From Ruegeria arenilitoris (GTDB lineage: Bacteria > Pseudomonadota > Alphaproteobacteria > Rhodobacterales > Rhodobacteraceae): a stretch of DNA of 64,000 nt. Within the stretch, counting starts at the first letter, position 1; each line of letters opens with the position of its first letter. The stretch is taken from positions 310,001 to 374,000 of the forward strand of contig NZ_WQCA01000001.1 of assembly GCF_013032445.1 (NCBI RefSeq), written 5' to 3'. Positions 25,386 to 34,347 of this stretch are shown here, one piece after another. The position numbers and the translations under genes were made by a program. The notes under the pieces were generated by a model. It was not told where the DNA came from. It saw only the letters and a program-made list of their open reading frames with translations, and ran no database searches.

Positions 25386-26378
25386 CTATTCTACACCTAT
25401 CCCTTTGAGCCAGTTCAGAATGCCCGATACAGTCGCGTCAGTCTGCCCCGGAGACATCAATCGCCCGGCGACTACATGTGACGCAGGATCGTCCCCCGGC
25501 CCCATCGTCACCAGATTGACTGTGGAAGGACCGCCCCAACTTTCCGCCACCTTGTGCGTTCGGTCGGGCCGCACCACCTGATCGTCGTCCGAGAACCAGA
25601 ACAACGCTGGCACCAGTGCGCCTGAGAAGTCCAGTGCATAGACGGTTTCAACCAGCACGGTCATCGGCACGACGGCCTCCCACGGGTAGACCGACGTCCA
25701 ATATTTGTTCTTTTCGGGGTTCGGGCCAGAGACGTCGCGTTGCTCTCCCATCACCAACGGCAGCCATTCGCGCGCCCATGGCAAGGCAGGAAGTCCCGCG
25801 CCGGGCGTGTTCACCCCAAAGTTGGGCGATACAAAGATCATCGCCGCAACATCCTGACTGAGTTCCGGGTCCATTGCGGCAGCTGCAGCCAGCGTTCCAC
25901 CGGTCGAGGTCGACATCACCACAACCTTATCGCCAACGGCTCGCGCTGCCGCCAACCCCTCGGCCATGTCCTGCATCCAGCCCGAGGGTGTTGCCTCGGC
26001 CATTGCGGGGCCATCCCGCCCATGACCCTGCAGTCGTGTATAGACCAGATTGGCCCCCAGTGCGTCGGCCACCCTGTCCGGCACGGGTCGAATTTCCTCG
26101 GATGAGGCGGAAAAGCCGTGCACGTAAAGAACAGAAATCGGCGTGCGTTGTTCCTTGAAACCGTCCTGCCAAACCACCCGTTTCTCGACGCCCGGAACGA
26201 TGTCGTCGAAGGCAGATTCCGTACTTTCGAAATAGACCTGAACGCCCTCACCGAATTTGCGCGCATCAAAGCGCGGATGCAAATCAACCTCCTCGCGCGG
26301 CCCGAACCAGTAGATCAACCCAGCGAGAACAATCAGCACCAACAGCAGACGGCCCAGTATCCAACCAAATCGCTGCAT
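25386..26378 (-). CDS. Membrane-anchored alpha/beta hydrolase
   Basis: 330 residues. One N-terminal membrane helix (LGRLLLVLIVLAGLIYWF), then an alpha/beta hydrolase domain: oxyanion VLYVHGFSAS, nucleophile STSTGGTLA, acid SDDDQVVRP and base DDPASHVVAG. It probably acts as an esterase or lipase on the periplasmic face. The start overlaps the stop of the upstream hydrolase by one base (TGATG). Confidence 0.8.
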   Translation of the reverse strand: MQRFGWILGRLLLVLIVLAGLIYWFGPREEVDLHPRFDARKFGEGVQVYFESTESAFDDIVPGVEKRVVWQDGFKEQRTPISVLYVHGFSASSEEIRPVPDRVADALGANLVYTRLQGHGRDGPAMAEATPSGWMQDMAEGLAAARAVGDKVVVMSTSTGGTLAAAAAMDPELSQDVAAMIFVSPNFGVNTPGAGLPALPWAREWLPLVMGEQRDVSGPNPEKNKYWTSVYPWEAVVPMTVLVETVYALDFSGALVPALFWFSDDDQVVRPDRTHKVAESWGGPSTVNLVTMGPGDDPASHVVAGRLMSPGQTDATVSGILNWLKGIGVE

Positions 26379-27127
26379 CAGGTACTCCCTATCACTTCAA
26401 GCACCGCATTCTCGATCAGCCCCAGGCAGGGACCGTCCGAGAAACGATGGTCGGCATCCTTGACCAACAACAGACGCATGTCCACGCTCGAGGCGTGGTT
26501 CAGCAAACGCACAGCCGTTTCGGTGGACACTGCAGTATCTGCAGTGCCCTGCAGGCAGCGCACCGGAAAAGGCAGCTCCAGCAAATCGCGCAACACCAGC
26601 TGTTGCCGCCCGTCTTCGATCATCCGCTTGGTTATAATGTAGGGCTCCATGTAGTCCGAGGGCAGTTCGACATGCCCGACGGTATCTAGTGCCTCCTTTT
26701 GCGCGTTACTGAACGACGCCCAATAACCGTCCTCGGTAAAGTCCGGCGCAGCTGCGATGGTCACCATCCCTGCAATCCGCTCGGGCATCGCCTTGGCCAG
26801 CAACAGCGCTTGCCACCCGCCCATCGAGGATCCGACGACAATCAGCGGCCCCTCGGTCAATTCGGATACGGCCGCCACAGTATCCTGATGCCAGTCACCG
26901 ATGCAGCCTTCTTCAAACGCCCCCGAGCTTTCGCCATGACCGGAATAGTCGAACCGTAAAAAGGCTTGCCCGCGCGTTTGCGCCCAGGCTTCCAGATGCA
27001 CCGCCTTGGTGCCCTCCATATCCGACTTGAGACCGCCCAGGAAAACAATGGTCGGGCCAGAACCTTCGCTCTTGTGATAGGCCAATTGCCGCCCCTGCGG
27101 TGTTTCCAGAAAATCCGTCGCAGTCAT
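26378..27127 (-). CDS. Alpha/beta hydrolase (BEM46/acylpeptide type)
   Basis: 249 residues from ATG at 27127 with GAGGG upstream. The longer open extension is rejected. Triad: GSSMGGWQAL (Ser), GTADTAVST (Asp) and DADHRFSDG (His). Oxyanion VFLGGLKSDMEGTKA is the pattern of the small cytosolic hydrolases named after BEM46 or ABHD10, which often act as thioesterases or carboxylesterases. Start lies 194 bases from thrS, divergent. Confidence 0.85.
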   Translation of the reverse strand: MTATDFLETPQGRQLAYHKSEGSGPTIVFLGGLKSDMEGTKAVHLEAWAQTRGQAFLRFDYSGHGESSGAFEEGCIGDWHQDTVAAVSELTEGPLIVVGSSMGGWQALLLAKAMPERIAGMVTIAAAPDFTEDGYWASFSNAQKEALDTVGHVELPSDYMEPYIITKRMIEDGRQQLVLRDLLELPFPVRCLQGTADTAVSTETAVRLLNHASSVDMRLLLVKDADHRFSDGPCLGLIENAVLEVIGST

Positions 27128-27321
27128 GAAACCCTCTTTCTCTTTAAGAAACATCATGCACGGCAAACCAGTGGTCGCAATTCCCGAATTTCTGCGCCCC
27201 ACAGAATCGACGCCCGCCCCTTCTGCTCTTGACAGGTTATGCTGCACCTGCCAAATCAGCGCGACACACATAACCCGCAACCGGGCGTTCAGTGGGCGCC
27301 AAACCGACGAGGAGAGCCGAT

Positions 27322-29280
27322 ATGGCCTTAGACTCACAGTCAGTCTCTCTCAAATTTCCCGATGGCAATTCACGTTCCTATGACGCAGGCGTCACGCCCG
27401 CGCAGGTGGCAGCCGATATCTCGACCTCGCTGGCGAAAAAGGCCATCTCGGCCACGGTGAACGGCCAGCACTGGGACCTGCAGTGGCCCATCGAAGCTGA
27501 TGCCGATATTGCCATCCACACCATGAAGGATGAAGAACAGGCCAATGAGCTGATCCGCCACGATCTGGCCCATGTCATGGCCCGCGCGGTGCAGGAAATC
27601 TGGCCCGCGACCAAGGTCACCATCGGCCCCGTCATCGAAAACGGCTGGTACTATGACTTTGACCGTGAAGAACCGTTCACGCCCGAAGATCTCGGCCTCA
27701 TCGAGAAAAAGATGAAAGAGATCATCAACAAGCGCGACCCCGTCACCACCGAGGTCTGGGACCGTCAGCGCGCGATCGAGTTCTACAAGGCCAACAATGA
27801 GCCCTACAAAGTTGAGCTGATCGAAGCCATTCCCGGCGATGAGCCTCTGCGCATGTACTGGCACGGCCATTGGCAAGACCTGTGCCGCGGCCCGCACCTG
27901 CAGCACACCGGCCAACTGCCCGGGGACGCGTTCAAACTGATGTCTATCGCAGGCGCCTATTGGCGCGGTGACAGCGACCGGGCGATGCTGCAACGTATCT
28001 ATGGTGTAGCTTTCACCGGCAAGGAAAAGCTGAAAGCGCACCTGCATATGCTCGAAGAGGCCGCCAAGCGCGACCACCGCAAGCTGGGCCGCGAGATGAA
28101 TCTGTTCCACATGCAGGAAGAGGCCCCGGGCCAGATCTTCTGGCACCCGAATGGCTGGAAAATCTATACCACCCTGCAAGACTACATGCGCCGGATGCAG
28201 GAGCGTGACGGCTATGTCGAGGTGAACACCCCGCAGGTCGTTGACCGCAAACTGTGGGAGGCTTCGGGCCACTGGGACAAATACCAGGAAAACATGTTCA
28301 TCGTCGAAGTCGACGAAGAACATGCCCGCGAAAAGGCGATCAACGCGCTGAAGCCAATGAACTGTCCGTGCCACGTGCAGGTGTTCAATCAGGGTCTGAA
28401 GTCCTATCGCGACCTGCCGCTGCGTATGGCCGAGTTCGGCTCGTGCGCGCGCTATGAACCGTCTGGCGCGCTACACGGAATCATGCGGGTGCGCGGGTTC
28501 ACGCAAGACGATGGCCACATCTTCTGCGCCGAGGATCAGATCGAGTCTGAAACCGCCAAGTTCATCGCCTTCCTGTCCAAGGTTTATGCCGATCTGGGCT
28601 TCCATGACTGGACGATCAAACTTTCCACCCGCCCGGAAAAGCGCATCGGCTCGGATGAAAGCTGGGATCTGGTGGAAAAGGCCTTGGGCGATGCCTGTAA
28701 GGCCGCCGGATATGACTATGAAATTCTCGAAGGGGAAGGCGCGTTCTACGGGCCGAAGCTGGAATTCACGCTGACCGACGCGATTGGCCGGACGTGGCAG
28801 TGCGGCACGCTGCAGGTTGACCCCAACCTGCCCGAGCGTCTGGACGCCAGCTTTATCGGAGCTGACGGCGCGAAGCATCGCCCGTTCATGCTGCACCGGG
28901 CAACTCTGGGGTCGTTCGAGCGCTTCATTGGCATTCTGATCGAAGAACACGCCGGCAAGCTGCCCTTCTGGCTGGCCCCGCGTCAGGTCGTTGTCGCCTC
29001 GATCACGTCCGAGGCGGATGACTATGTCATGGAAGTGGTCGAAACGCTCAAGGCCGCAGGTGTCCGCGCCGAGGCGGATATCCGCAACGAGAAGATCAAC
29101 TACAAAGTCCGCGAACACTCGGTCGGCAAGGTACCGGTCATTTTGGCCGTCGGTCACCGCGAGGTTGAAGAGCGCACCGTCAGCGTCCGTCGTCTGGGTG
29201 AAAAACAGACGCAGGTTCAACCGCTTGAGGCTGTAACAAATGAGCTGTCGAAAGCGGCAACCCCGCCAGACCTGCTGTAA
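27322..29280 (+). CDS. thrS: Threonyl-tRNA synthetase
   Basis: 652 residues from ATG at 27322 with GAGGAG upstream. Domains: TGS (about 1-65), editing domain with [17 protein letters not shown], class II core with the zinc Cys in [11 protein letters not shown], motif 2 [19 protein letters not shown], motif 3 [13 protein letters not shown], and a C-terminal anticodon-binding domain starting at [12 protein letters not shown]. It charges tRNA-Thr. A single housekeeping gene followed by a strong hairpin terminator. No T-box-like leader was seen. Confidence 0.97.
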   Translation: MALDSQSVSLKFPDGNSRSYDAGVTPAQVAADISTSLAKKAISATVNGQHWDLQWPIEADADIAIHTMKDEEQANELIRHDLAHVMARAVQEIWPATKVTIGPVIENGWYYDFDREEPFTPEDLGLIEKKMKEIINKRDPVTTEVWDRQRAIEFYKANNEPYKVELIEAIPGDEPLRMYWHGHWQDLCRGPHLQHTGQLPGDAFKLMSIAGAYWRGDSDRAMLQRIYGVAFTGKEKLKAHLHMLEEAAKRDHRKLGREMNLFHMQEEAPGQIFWHPNGWKIYTTLQDYMRRMQERDGYVEVNTPQVVDRKLWEASGHWDKYQENMFIVEVDEEHAREKAINALKPMNCPCHVQVFNQGLKSYRDLPLRMAEFGSCARYEPSGALHGIMRVRGFTQDDGHIFCAEDQIESETAKFIAFLSKVYADLGFHDWTIKLSTRPEKRIGSDESWDLVEKALGDACKAAGYDYEILEGEGAFYGPKLEFTLTDAIGRTWQCGTLQVDPNLPERLDASFIGADGAKHRPFMLHRATLGSFERFIGILIEEHAGKLPFWLAPRQVVVASITSEADDYVMEVVETLKAAGVRAEADIRNEKINYKVREHSVGKVPVILAVGHREVEERTVSVRRLGEKQTQVQPLEAVTNELSKAATPPDLL

Positions 29281-29303
29281 CATTAGGCGATAAATCGCCC
29301 TGT

Positions 29304-29329
29304 ATCCGGCCCCAAAATAGGGGCCGGAT
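29304..29329 (+). terminator. Terminator after thrS
   Basis: Perfect 10-bp stem ATCCGGCCCC / GGGGCCGGAT with loop AAAATA, 24 bases after the thrS stop and followed by TTGAAACATTTT and a T-rich run. It separates thrS from the bufferin operon. Confidence 0.85.
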
Positions 29330-29502
29330 TGAAACATTTTCCCTTTTTCTTTTCAAAAACAATTTGTTACCCTTCAAGAGGGCATGCCATGTCCTGACGG
29401 GGTTGTGAGACACGGGCTCGTGAATTCAACTGCAGCCCCGCAAGCACTACCTTTGTCATTGTCACAAGCAGACATACGCAGTCATCAAAAGGGATTTCCG
29501 AG

Positions 29503-29790
29503 ATGTCGAACACCGCAAAAACACTGGTTATCGCAAGCGCAGTCGCAGCCGCCGTTTCGGGCGCAGCAACCACTGCAACCGCACAGGCCAAAGAGAAATG
29601 CTATGGCGTATCGCTGGCCGGTCAGAACGACTGCGCCGCAGGCCCCGGCACAACCTGCGCGGGCACCTCGACCGTTGACTATCAGGGCAACGCCTGGACT
29701 CTGGTCGACGCAGGCACCTGCGCCGATATCGAACTGCCGGACAACCGCAAAGGTTCGCTGGAACCGCTGGACCGCGACCTGCCGGCATAA
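29503..29790 (+). CDS. bufA1: Bufferin-type precursor (DUF2282, BufA1-like)
   Basis: 95 residues. N-terminal signal-like helix ends near AQAKEK, then a compact Cys-containing part: [24 protein letters not shown] and [10 protein letters not shown], with four Cys. DUF2282 precursors are the RiPP substrates of DUF692 MNIO enzymes and are called bufferins: copper-binding peptides whose core Cys are converted to thiooxazoles and which are exported to the periplasm. The three partner genes follow in order. AAGGG precedes the ATG. Copper binding and modification are family knowledge, not visible here. Confidence 0.87.
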   Translation: MSNTAKTLVIASAVAAAVSGAATTATAQAKEKCYGVSLAGQNDCAAGPGTTCAGTSTVDYQGNAWTLVDAGTCADIELPDNRKGSLEPLDRDLPA

Positions 29791-29861
29791 GCCCACGCTT
29801 TCAAGAACCGAAGGGGCGGGCCATATCGCCCGCCTCTTTCTTGTGATTGGAGAGCACGCAC

Positions 29862-30719
29862 ATGTTGGACAATTCAACCAGACCGAACAATCTTCCTGCC
29901 GCACCGGGCGTTGGCTACAAGCCACAGCACTATGCGCAGATTCTGGACCACACCAACCCCGTCGCATGGCTTGAGATTCACGCCGAGAACTACATGGGTG
30001 ACGGTGGCCGTCCCATTGCACAGCTGCGTCACTTGTCGGAACAGTTTCCAATTTCCGTCCATGGCGTCGGCCTGTCGATCGGCGGCGAAGGCCCACTAGA
30101 CGCGGTTCATCTTTCCCGTCTGAAACATTTGGTCGGCTGGCTGAACCCCGCCAGTTTTTCCGAACATCTGGCTTGGTCCACCCATGACAGCCATTTCCTG
30201 AACGACCTGCTGCCCCTGCCCTATACCGACGCCACGCTGGACCGCGTCTGTAACCACATTGATCAAGTGCAGGACACCGTTGGACGGCAGATGCTGCTCG
30301 AAAACCCCTCGAGCTATCTGGCGTTTGAGGAAAGCACATGGTCCGAACCCGATTTCCTGCGCGAGATTGCCCGCCGCACAGGCTGCGGCTTGCTGCTGGA
30401 CGTGAACAACGTCTTTGTCTCGGCCACCAATCTGGATTTCTCACCGCAGGGCTATATCGACGCCTATCCTCTGGACAAGGTGGGTGAGATTCACCTCGGT
30501 GGCCATGACGAGGACGAAGACGACCACGGCCACCCGCTGCTGATCGACAGCCACGGGCGCGAAGTGGTCGATCCGGTCTGGGCTTTGCTGGATTATGTTT
30601 TGGAGCGCTCGGGCCCGAAACCGGTGCTGATCGAGTGGGACACGGACGTCCCCGACTGGCCCGTTCTGCGGGCCGAGGCAGACCGCGCACAGGCGGCCCT
30701 GGACCGCATCCCGGCATGA
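29862..30719 (+). CDS. bufB: MNIO-family iron oxidase (DUF692), bufferin maturase
   Basis: 285 residues from ATG at 29862 with TTGGAGAG upstream. A TIM barrel of the DUF692/MNIO family is shown by GVGYKPQHYAQIL, AWLEIHAENYMGDGG, ISVHGVGLSIGGEG, FSEHLAWS, LLENPSSYLAF, LLLDVNNVFVSATN and EIHLGGHDEDEDDHGHP. The conserved His, Asp, Asn and Glu residues would bind the iron cluster. The enzyme is predicted to oxidise core Cys of the DUF2282 precursor immediately upstream. Its stop overlaps the next gene's ATG (ATGA). Confidence 0.9.
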   Translation: MLDNSTRPNNLPAAPGVGYKPQHYAQILDHTNPVAWLEIHAENYMGDGGRPIAQLRHLSEQFPISVHGVGLSIGGEGPLDAVHLSRLKHLVGWLNPASFSEHLAWSTHDSHFLNDLLPLPYTDATLDRVCNHIDQVQDTVGRQMLLENPSSYLAFEESTWSEPDFLREIARRTGCGLLLDVNNVFVSATNLDFSPQGYIDAYPLDKVGEIHLGGHDEDEDDHGHPLLIDSHGREVVDPVWALLDYVLERSGPKPVLIEWDTDVPDWPVLRAEADRAQAALDRIPA

Positions 30720-31477
30720 GCGTTTCGCAAACAACCTTCCACGCGTCATTGCTGGAGCCGTCGGCAGCTATCCCCGAGGGTTTGCTGGACGCCGACGCGC
30801 AGCCCGCCGGTCGCCGGTTCAGCGTGTACCGCAACAATGTGGCCGTCTCCCTGACCGAGGCGATGCATCAGGCCTTTCCTGTGATTACCAAGCTTTTGGG
30901 GCCGCAGAACATGGATGGCCTGTCGGGGATATTCCTGCGCAAACACCCCCCCTCTTCCCCCCTGATGATGTTCTATGGTGAGGCGTTTCCGGACTTCCTG
31001 ACCGGAATGGAGCAGCTATCTCATCTGGGCTATCTGCCCGACGTCGCGCGACTGGAGTTGGCGCTGCGCCGATCTTACCACGCAGCCGACAGCACACCCG
31101 CTCCGGCGGAGGCGCTCGCCGTGCCGCCCGAAGATATCATGCGGGCGCGGTTGCGGTTCGCCCCGGCCATGCAGGTTTTGGCATCGGACTGGCCGATTTT
31201 CTCAATCTGGCGCTTCAACACCGAAGAGGGCGCACCCAAACCGGCGCCGGGACCCGAGGCTGTACTGATCACCCGACCCGACTATGACCCAGCTCCGCAC
31301 CTGCTGCCCGAGGGCGGCGCGCATTGGATCGCGGGCCTTCGGGCCGGACAAACCATTGGCGACACGTTTGAAGAAACGACGACCAAATTCCCCGATTTTG
31401 ACCTTGGGGCCACTCTGGCGCTGCTTTTGCAGGGCGGCGCAATAACCTCTGTGACTATCGAAAGGCTGGCAACATGA
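30716..31477 (+). CDS. bufC: DUF2063/HvfC-type partner of the MNIO enzyme
   Basis: 253 residues. The DNA-binding-like N-terminal DUF2063 part reads FHASLLEPSAAIPEGLLDAD and RRFSVYRNNVAVSLTEAMHQAFPV. A second domain in the C-terminal half has FSIWRFNTEEGAP and ends TSVTIERLAT. Proteins of this family bring the precursor to the MNIO enzyme. It overlaps bufB and the DoxX gene by 4 bases each, so the three are translated as one unit. The N-terminus starts at 30716, inside the bufB stop. Confidence 0.88.
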   Translation: MSVSQTTFHASLLEPSAAIPEGLLDADAQPAGRRFSVYRNNVAVSLTEAMHQAFPVITKLLGPQNMDGLSGIFLRKHPPSSPLMMFYGEAFPDFLTGMEQLSHLGYLPDVARLELALRRSYHAADSTPAPAEALAVPPEDIMRARLRFAPAMQVLASDWPIFSIWRFNTEEGAPKPAPGPEAVLITRPDYDPAPHLLPEGGAHWIAGLRAGQTIGDTFEETTTKFPDFDLGATLALLLQGGAITSVTIERLAT

Positions 31478-32001
31478 CTGCCCTGATCTCATTGCACAAC
31501 AACACCCTGGGACGGTTGGAAATGACCGCTGGCTGGTTGACTCCGACCTTGGCGCGGCTGGTCTTTGCAGCGACGTTGCTGATCTACTATTGGAACTCGG
31601 CTACAACCAAGCTGGGCAGCGGGTTCTTCGGGTTCCTCCGCCCATCAGACGGTGCTTATGTGCAAATCTTTCCCAAAGCGATGGAGGCGGTCAGCTATGA
31701 CAGTTCGCAATTGGGAATCATGCACTGGGCCATTGCCGTTGCGGGAACATGGGCTGAATTCCTGCTGCCCGCGCTGATTGTGATCGGCCTGCTCTCGCGG
31801 TTTGCCGCATTGGGCATGATCGCGTTTGTCTGGGTTCAGACCATTGTGGACGTCAACGGACATGGCACTGAACTGGGCAGCTACTTCACCAACGCCGTGA
31901 GCTTGCTGGATGACCGGACACTGTGGTCCTTCGTGCTGCTGGTGATTGTGATCAACGGCGCAGGCCCGCTGTCGGTTGACCGTATCCTGCGCATCAAGTG
32001 A
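31474..32001 (+). CDS. DoxX-family membrane protein of the bufferin operon
   Basis: 175 residues with about four membrane helices (LARLVFAATLLIYYW, MHWAIAVAGTWAEFLLPALIVIG, FAALGMIAFVWVQTIVDV and LWSFVLLVIVINGAGPLSVD). This is the DoxX/DUF4395-like pattern often placed at the end of bufferin operons. A redox or membrane-quinone role is usual for DoxX proteins but not shown here. ATGA overlap with bufC. Confidence 0.8.
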   Translation: MTALISLHNNTLGRLEMTAGWLTPTLARLVFAATLLIYYWNSATTKLGSGFFGFLRPSDGAYVQIFPKAMEAVSYDSSQLGIMHWAIAVAGTWAEFLLPALIVIGLLSRFAALGMIAFVWVQTIVDVNGHGTELGSYFTNAVSLLDDRTLWSFVLLVIVINGAGPLSVDRILRIK

Positions 32002-32002
32002 T

Positions 32003-32371
32003 CTAGAAATGTGCCTTGGGCTCGTCCGGTTTAACCGCGGCCAGCCCAAGGAGGCCCGCCACGGCCGCAAACGCCACCGGAAACATGGTGAAAACGTTGA
32101 AACCAAAGGCGTAGTACATGCCGGCGGCTGAGATCAGCAACAACACACCCCCGACCAAAGCACGCGCATGAGCCATCGCGCCACCGGCGATGGCCAGCAG
32201 AGGTGCAATGATCGAAACCACTTGTATGACCTGAGCGTTGTCCACCTGTTCGGCCAAACCCTCGATCTCACCGTAAGTATCGATGATTTCGACATAGCCA
32301 TACCCGACAAAGCCAACGATCATCCCGATCAATCCGGCAATGACGCCCAGAATCATAGCTGCGTTGCGCAT
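32003..32371 (-). CDS. Small membrane protein, DUF4064-like
   Basis: 122 residues with four predicted helices and a hydrophilic loop at 32-50 (TYGEIEGLAEQVDNAQVIQVV). GAGGG before the ATG. It ends one base after the DoxX gene, on the opposite strand. Function unknown. Confidence 0.65.
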   Translation of the reverse strand: MRNAAMILGVIAGLIGMIVGFVGYGYVEIIDTYGEIEGLAEQVDNAQVIQVVSIIAPLLAIAGGAMAHARALVGGVLLLISAAGMYYAFGFNVFTMFPVAFAAVAGLLGLAAVKPDEPKAHF

Positions 32372-32412
32372 TCAAAACCCTCTAACTTGCGTCAATTCAC
32401 ATAGTTACCCGG

Positions 32413-32730
32413 TCACGCAACGCCAAGCCCCTGTTTCGTTTCCGCAGTCCAGCCCAGATACAGCGTGCCGTCTTGCTCGATCAGGGGGCGCTTCATCAGA
32501 GTCGGATTGTCCGCAAGCAGCTCCAACGGAGGCCGCGCGCGTTCCGCATCATCCAAACCCCGCCAGGTTGTCGAGCGGGTGTTGAGCAAAGCCCCGCCGA
32601 AGGTATCAAAAGCCCGCGCAAGCACGGAATCCGGCACGCCGTCGGCCCGAACGTCGACAAATTCTGCATCTGGCAGTGATTTCAGCGCCTTACGGCAGGT
32701 GTCACAGGTCTTCAGGCCAAAAAGGCGCAT
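32413..32730 (-). CDS. ArsC/Spx-family thioredoxin-fold protein
   Basis: 105 residues, the short length of the ArsC/Spx group. CxxC at the start (LFGLKTCDTCRKALKSL), then NTRSTTWRGLDD and PTLMKRPLIEQDGTLYLGW, the arsenate-reductase-like KRP..E signature. Likely a redox or YffB-like protein. Arsenate reduction cannot be assumed, because no ars genes surround it. AGGAG nine bases upstream. Confidence 0.8.
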   Translation of the reverse strand: MRLFGLKTCDTCRKALKSLPDAEFVDVRADGVPDSVLARAFDTFGGALLNTRSTTWRGLDDAERARPPLELLADNPTLMKRPLIEQDGTLYLGWTAETKQGLGVA

Positions 32731-32946
32731 CTGCGGGGGTCTCCTGTATCTGGTTCAATTTTCGGCAATTTTGCCGGATCGCTTCGGTAATTCTTGATTT
32801 TTTACTTCACCGTGCAATGTTGAAAAAGACGAAACACGCAATCCGGGCTGTATCGTGTGGGCGATACAGTGATGTGTTGCGGCGGCGTCAACCACTACCC
32901 CCACCAATTTTGTGGGACAACGTGAAAGTAGAAGGAGACACGGGAA

Positions 32947-33153
32947 ATGCCAACTGGCACCGTGAAGTGGTTTAATACCACGAAAGGCTACGGGTTTATT
33001 GCCCCCGATGAAGGCGGCAAGGACGTATTTGTTCATATCTCGGCCGTTGAACGGTCCGGTCTGACCGGGCTCGCTGACAATCAGAAAGTCTCGTACGAGC
33101 TGCAAGACGGACGCGACGGCCGCCAAATGGCAGCTGATTTGAAGCCACTATAA
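32947..33153 (+). CDS. cspA: Cold-shock domain protein
   Basis: 68 residues with RNP1/RNP2 motifs (KGYGFIAP and VFVHISAVE) inside an OB fold, opening TGTVKWFNTTKGYGF. It binds single-stranded RNA/DNA as an RNA chaperone. The 216-base gap upstream could hold a structured leader of the kind known for csp genes. AGGAG about 12 bases before the ATG. Confidence 0.93.
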   Translation: MPTGTVKWFNTTKGYGFIAPDEGGKDVFVHISAVERSGLTGLADNQKVSYELQDGRDGRQMAADLKPL

Positions 33154-33185
33154 AAAACCGCGGTCTGCGGGCTATCAAAACAGGC

Positions 33186-33208
33186 CAACGGCCAATTACC
33201 GGCCGTTG
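33186..33208 (+). terminator. Hairpin after cspA
   Basis: 8-bp stem CAACGGCC / GGCCGTTG with loop AATTACC, 33 bases after the cspA stop. The T-run downstream is weak, so termination may be inefficient. Confidence 0.55.
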
Positions 33209-33233
33209 ACCATCCTTCAAAGGTTAGAAAACC

Positions 33234-33542
33234 TTACCCTCGCGCCGGGTCGACCTTGGCATGAGTGTACCAGTTTTCGCCCATCGCCACGATGCAGGAC
33301 GTCCCGGTCGCATAGGTGACCACCATCGTCCAGTCACCGGATTTGCTGGTCCAGACCTCCATCAGTTGCTCAGGTCCGCGAATGCCGGTCGCCGCACGTT
33401 CCGAGCCGAACTGACGTTCCAGCTTTTCGTGCATCCGGGCGGTCGGCTCGCAAATCACCTCGGCGATCGGAGATTTGGCCTGCGCTGCGGGTGGCAGTGC
33501 GAGGCACAGGCACGCGGTTCGGATTGCAGTAGAAAGCGTCAT
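33234..33542 (-). CDS. Small periplasmic protein
   Basis: 102 residues with a signal peptide ending near AAQAKSP, then a two-Cys mature part (VICEPT, TSCIVAMGENW) that is likely disulfide-bonded. No family recognised. Weak ribosome site. Convergent with cspA. Confidence 0.6.
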   Translation of the reverse strand: MTLSTAIRTACLCLALPPAAQAKSPIAEVICEPTARMHEKLERQFGSERAATGIRGPEQLMEVWTSKSGDWTMVVTYATGTSCIVAMGENWYTHAKVDPARG

Positions 33543-33595
33543 GAAATGAATGTAACAACTTCATGACGCCCTGTATAGACAAACGATATGCGCGA

Positions 33596-33718
33596 TCAGC
33601 CTTCGCGGATAACGACCTCGAACTCGCGCCATTCCCGCGCGGTCATGCCCGAGTTCTCTTGTGTGACCGTCTCACCCGCCAGCATTCTGCGCAGGCTGTC
33701 GACCATCTGTGCTGACGT
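33596..33718 (-). pseudogene. C-terminal end of a gene cut at the island junction
   Basis: Reading leftward and ending with TGA at 33596-33598, this frame gives about 40 residues: SAQMVDSLRRMLAGETVTQ then NSGMTAREWREFEVVIREG. It has core-like codon use and stops looking coding just right of 33718, where the cyclase fragment begins on the other strand. There is no ribosome site before its first ATG. The pattern fits a core gene truncated by insertion of the accessory block. Family not recognised. Confidence 0.5.
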
Positions 33719-33723
33719 CAGAC

Positions 33724-34097
33724 ATAATGATCCGATTACTGTTGATGATCCTGCCGGCGACGCAGTGCATTTGACCGTGGAAATGCGAAAGAAGATGCGT
33801 GAACTTTTCGCCGATTGGAAGAAATTGGGCCATCAGCTCGGATTCGGCATCGGGATCTCTTACGGCTATGCAACGGTCGGTATCGTCGGCTCCGAAGGTC
33901 GCTTCGACTGCACTGCCTCAGGAACATCAATCAACACAGTAGCTCGGCTCTGCGATATGGCGGAGAACGATAAGGTTCCCATTTTACCTCGGACCTGGGC
34001 CGCAATTGAAGGTGAGTTTGAAGCAGAAAGCTGAGGAGAAGCAAAGATAAAAGGCATAAGGAAGCTGGTCGAAAACTTCGCTGTGCTAGCTAAATAG
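33724..34097 (+). pseudogene. Class III adenylate/guanylate cyclase fragment with in-frame stop
   Basis: The frame shows a cyclase catalytic half: MRKKMRELFADWKKLGHQLG, FGIGISYGYATVGIVGSEGR, DCTASGTSINTVARLCDMA and WAAIEGEFEAES. A TGA at 34032-34034 interrupts it. The same frame then continues as EAKIKGIRKLVENFAVLAK to TAG at 34095, matching the usual LKG..RPVENF.V end of this family. The N-terminal half and first catalytic Asp are missing. Upstream residues in the same open frame are antisense to another fragment. A non-functional remnant. Confidence 0.7.
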
Positions 34098-34347
34098 CTT
34101 TGACGGCAAAAGATTTTAGAATTTCTTGCCACTGGATCGTCAAGTATGGGCAGGAAGAGGCAGGTTACAGCCGATTCTGTGGGAAAACAACGTGTAGCGA
34201 ACGCAGAAAATGCGACGCTGGCGGGACCGCGCGTTCCTTTCTGGTTAGCACCGATCTAAGTAGTCTTGATCGGAACCCTAGGTCAGCTTAGCGTCTATTC
34301 TGAATAAGCCCGAGTTGCCTACCTTTAGCACAGTGGAGCAGAAACGT

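Noticed and set aside
27370-28374. 334-residue open frame antisense to thrS
   Set aside because: Long antisense frames are common in GC-rich genes. Low-complexity protein without a domain, and the sense strand is threonyl-tRNA synthetase.
33700-33735. Sequence GTGCTGACGTCAGACATAA at the island junction as an IS6 end
   Set aside because: It resembles the inverted repeat only if a 3-base insertion is allowed. Treated as chance, though it lies at the junction.
34230-34347. FNR-type box upstream of the flavoprotein gene
   Set aside because: TTGATCGGAACC has only one half of TTGAT-N4-ATCAA.
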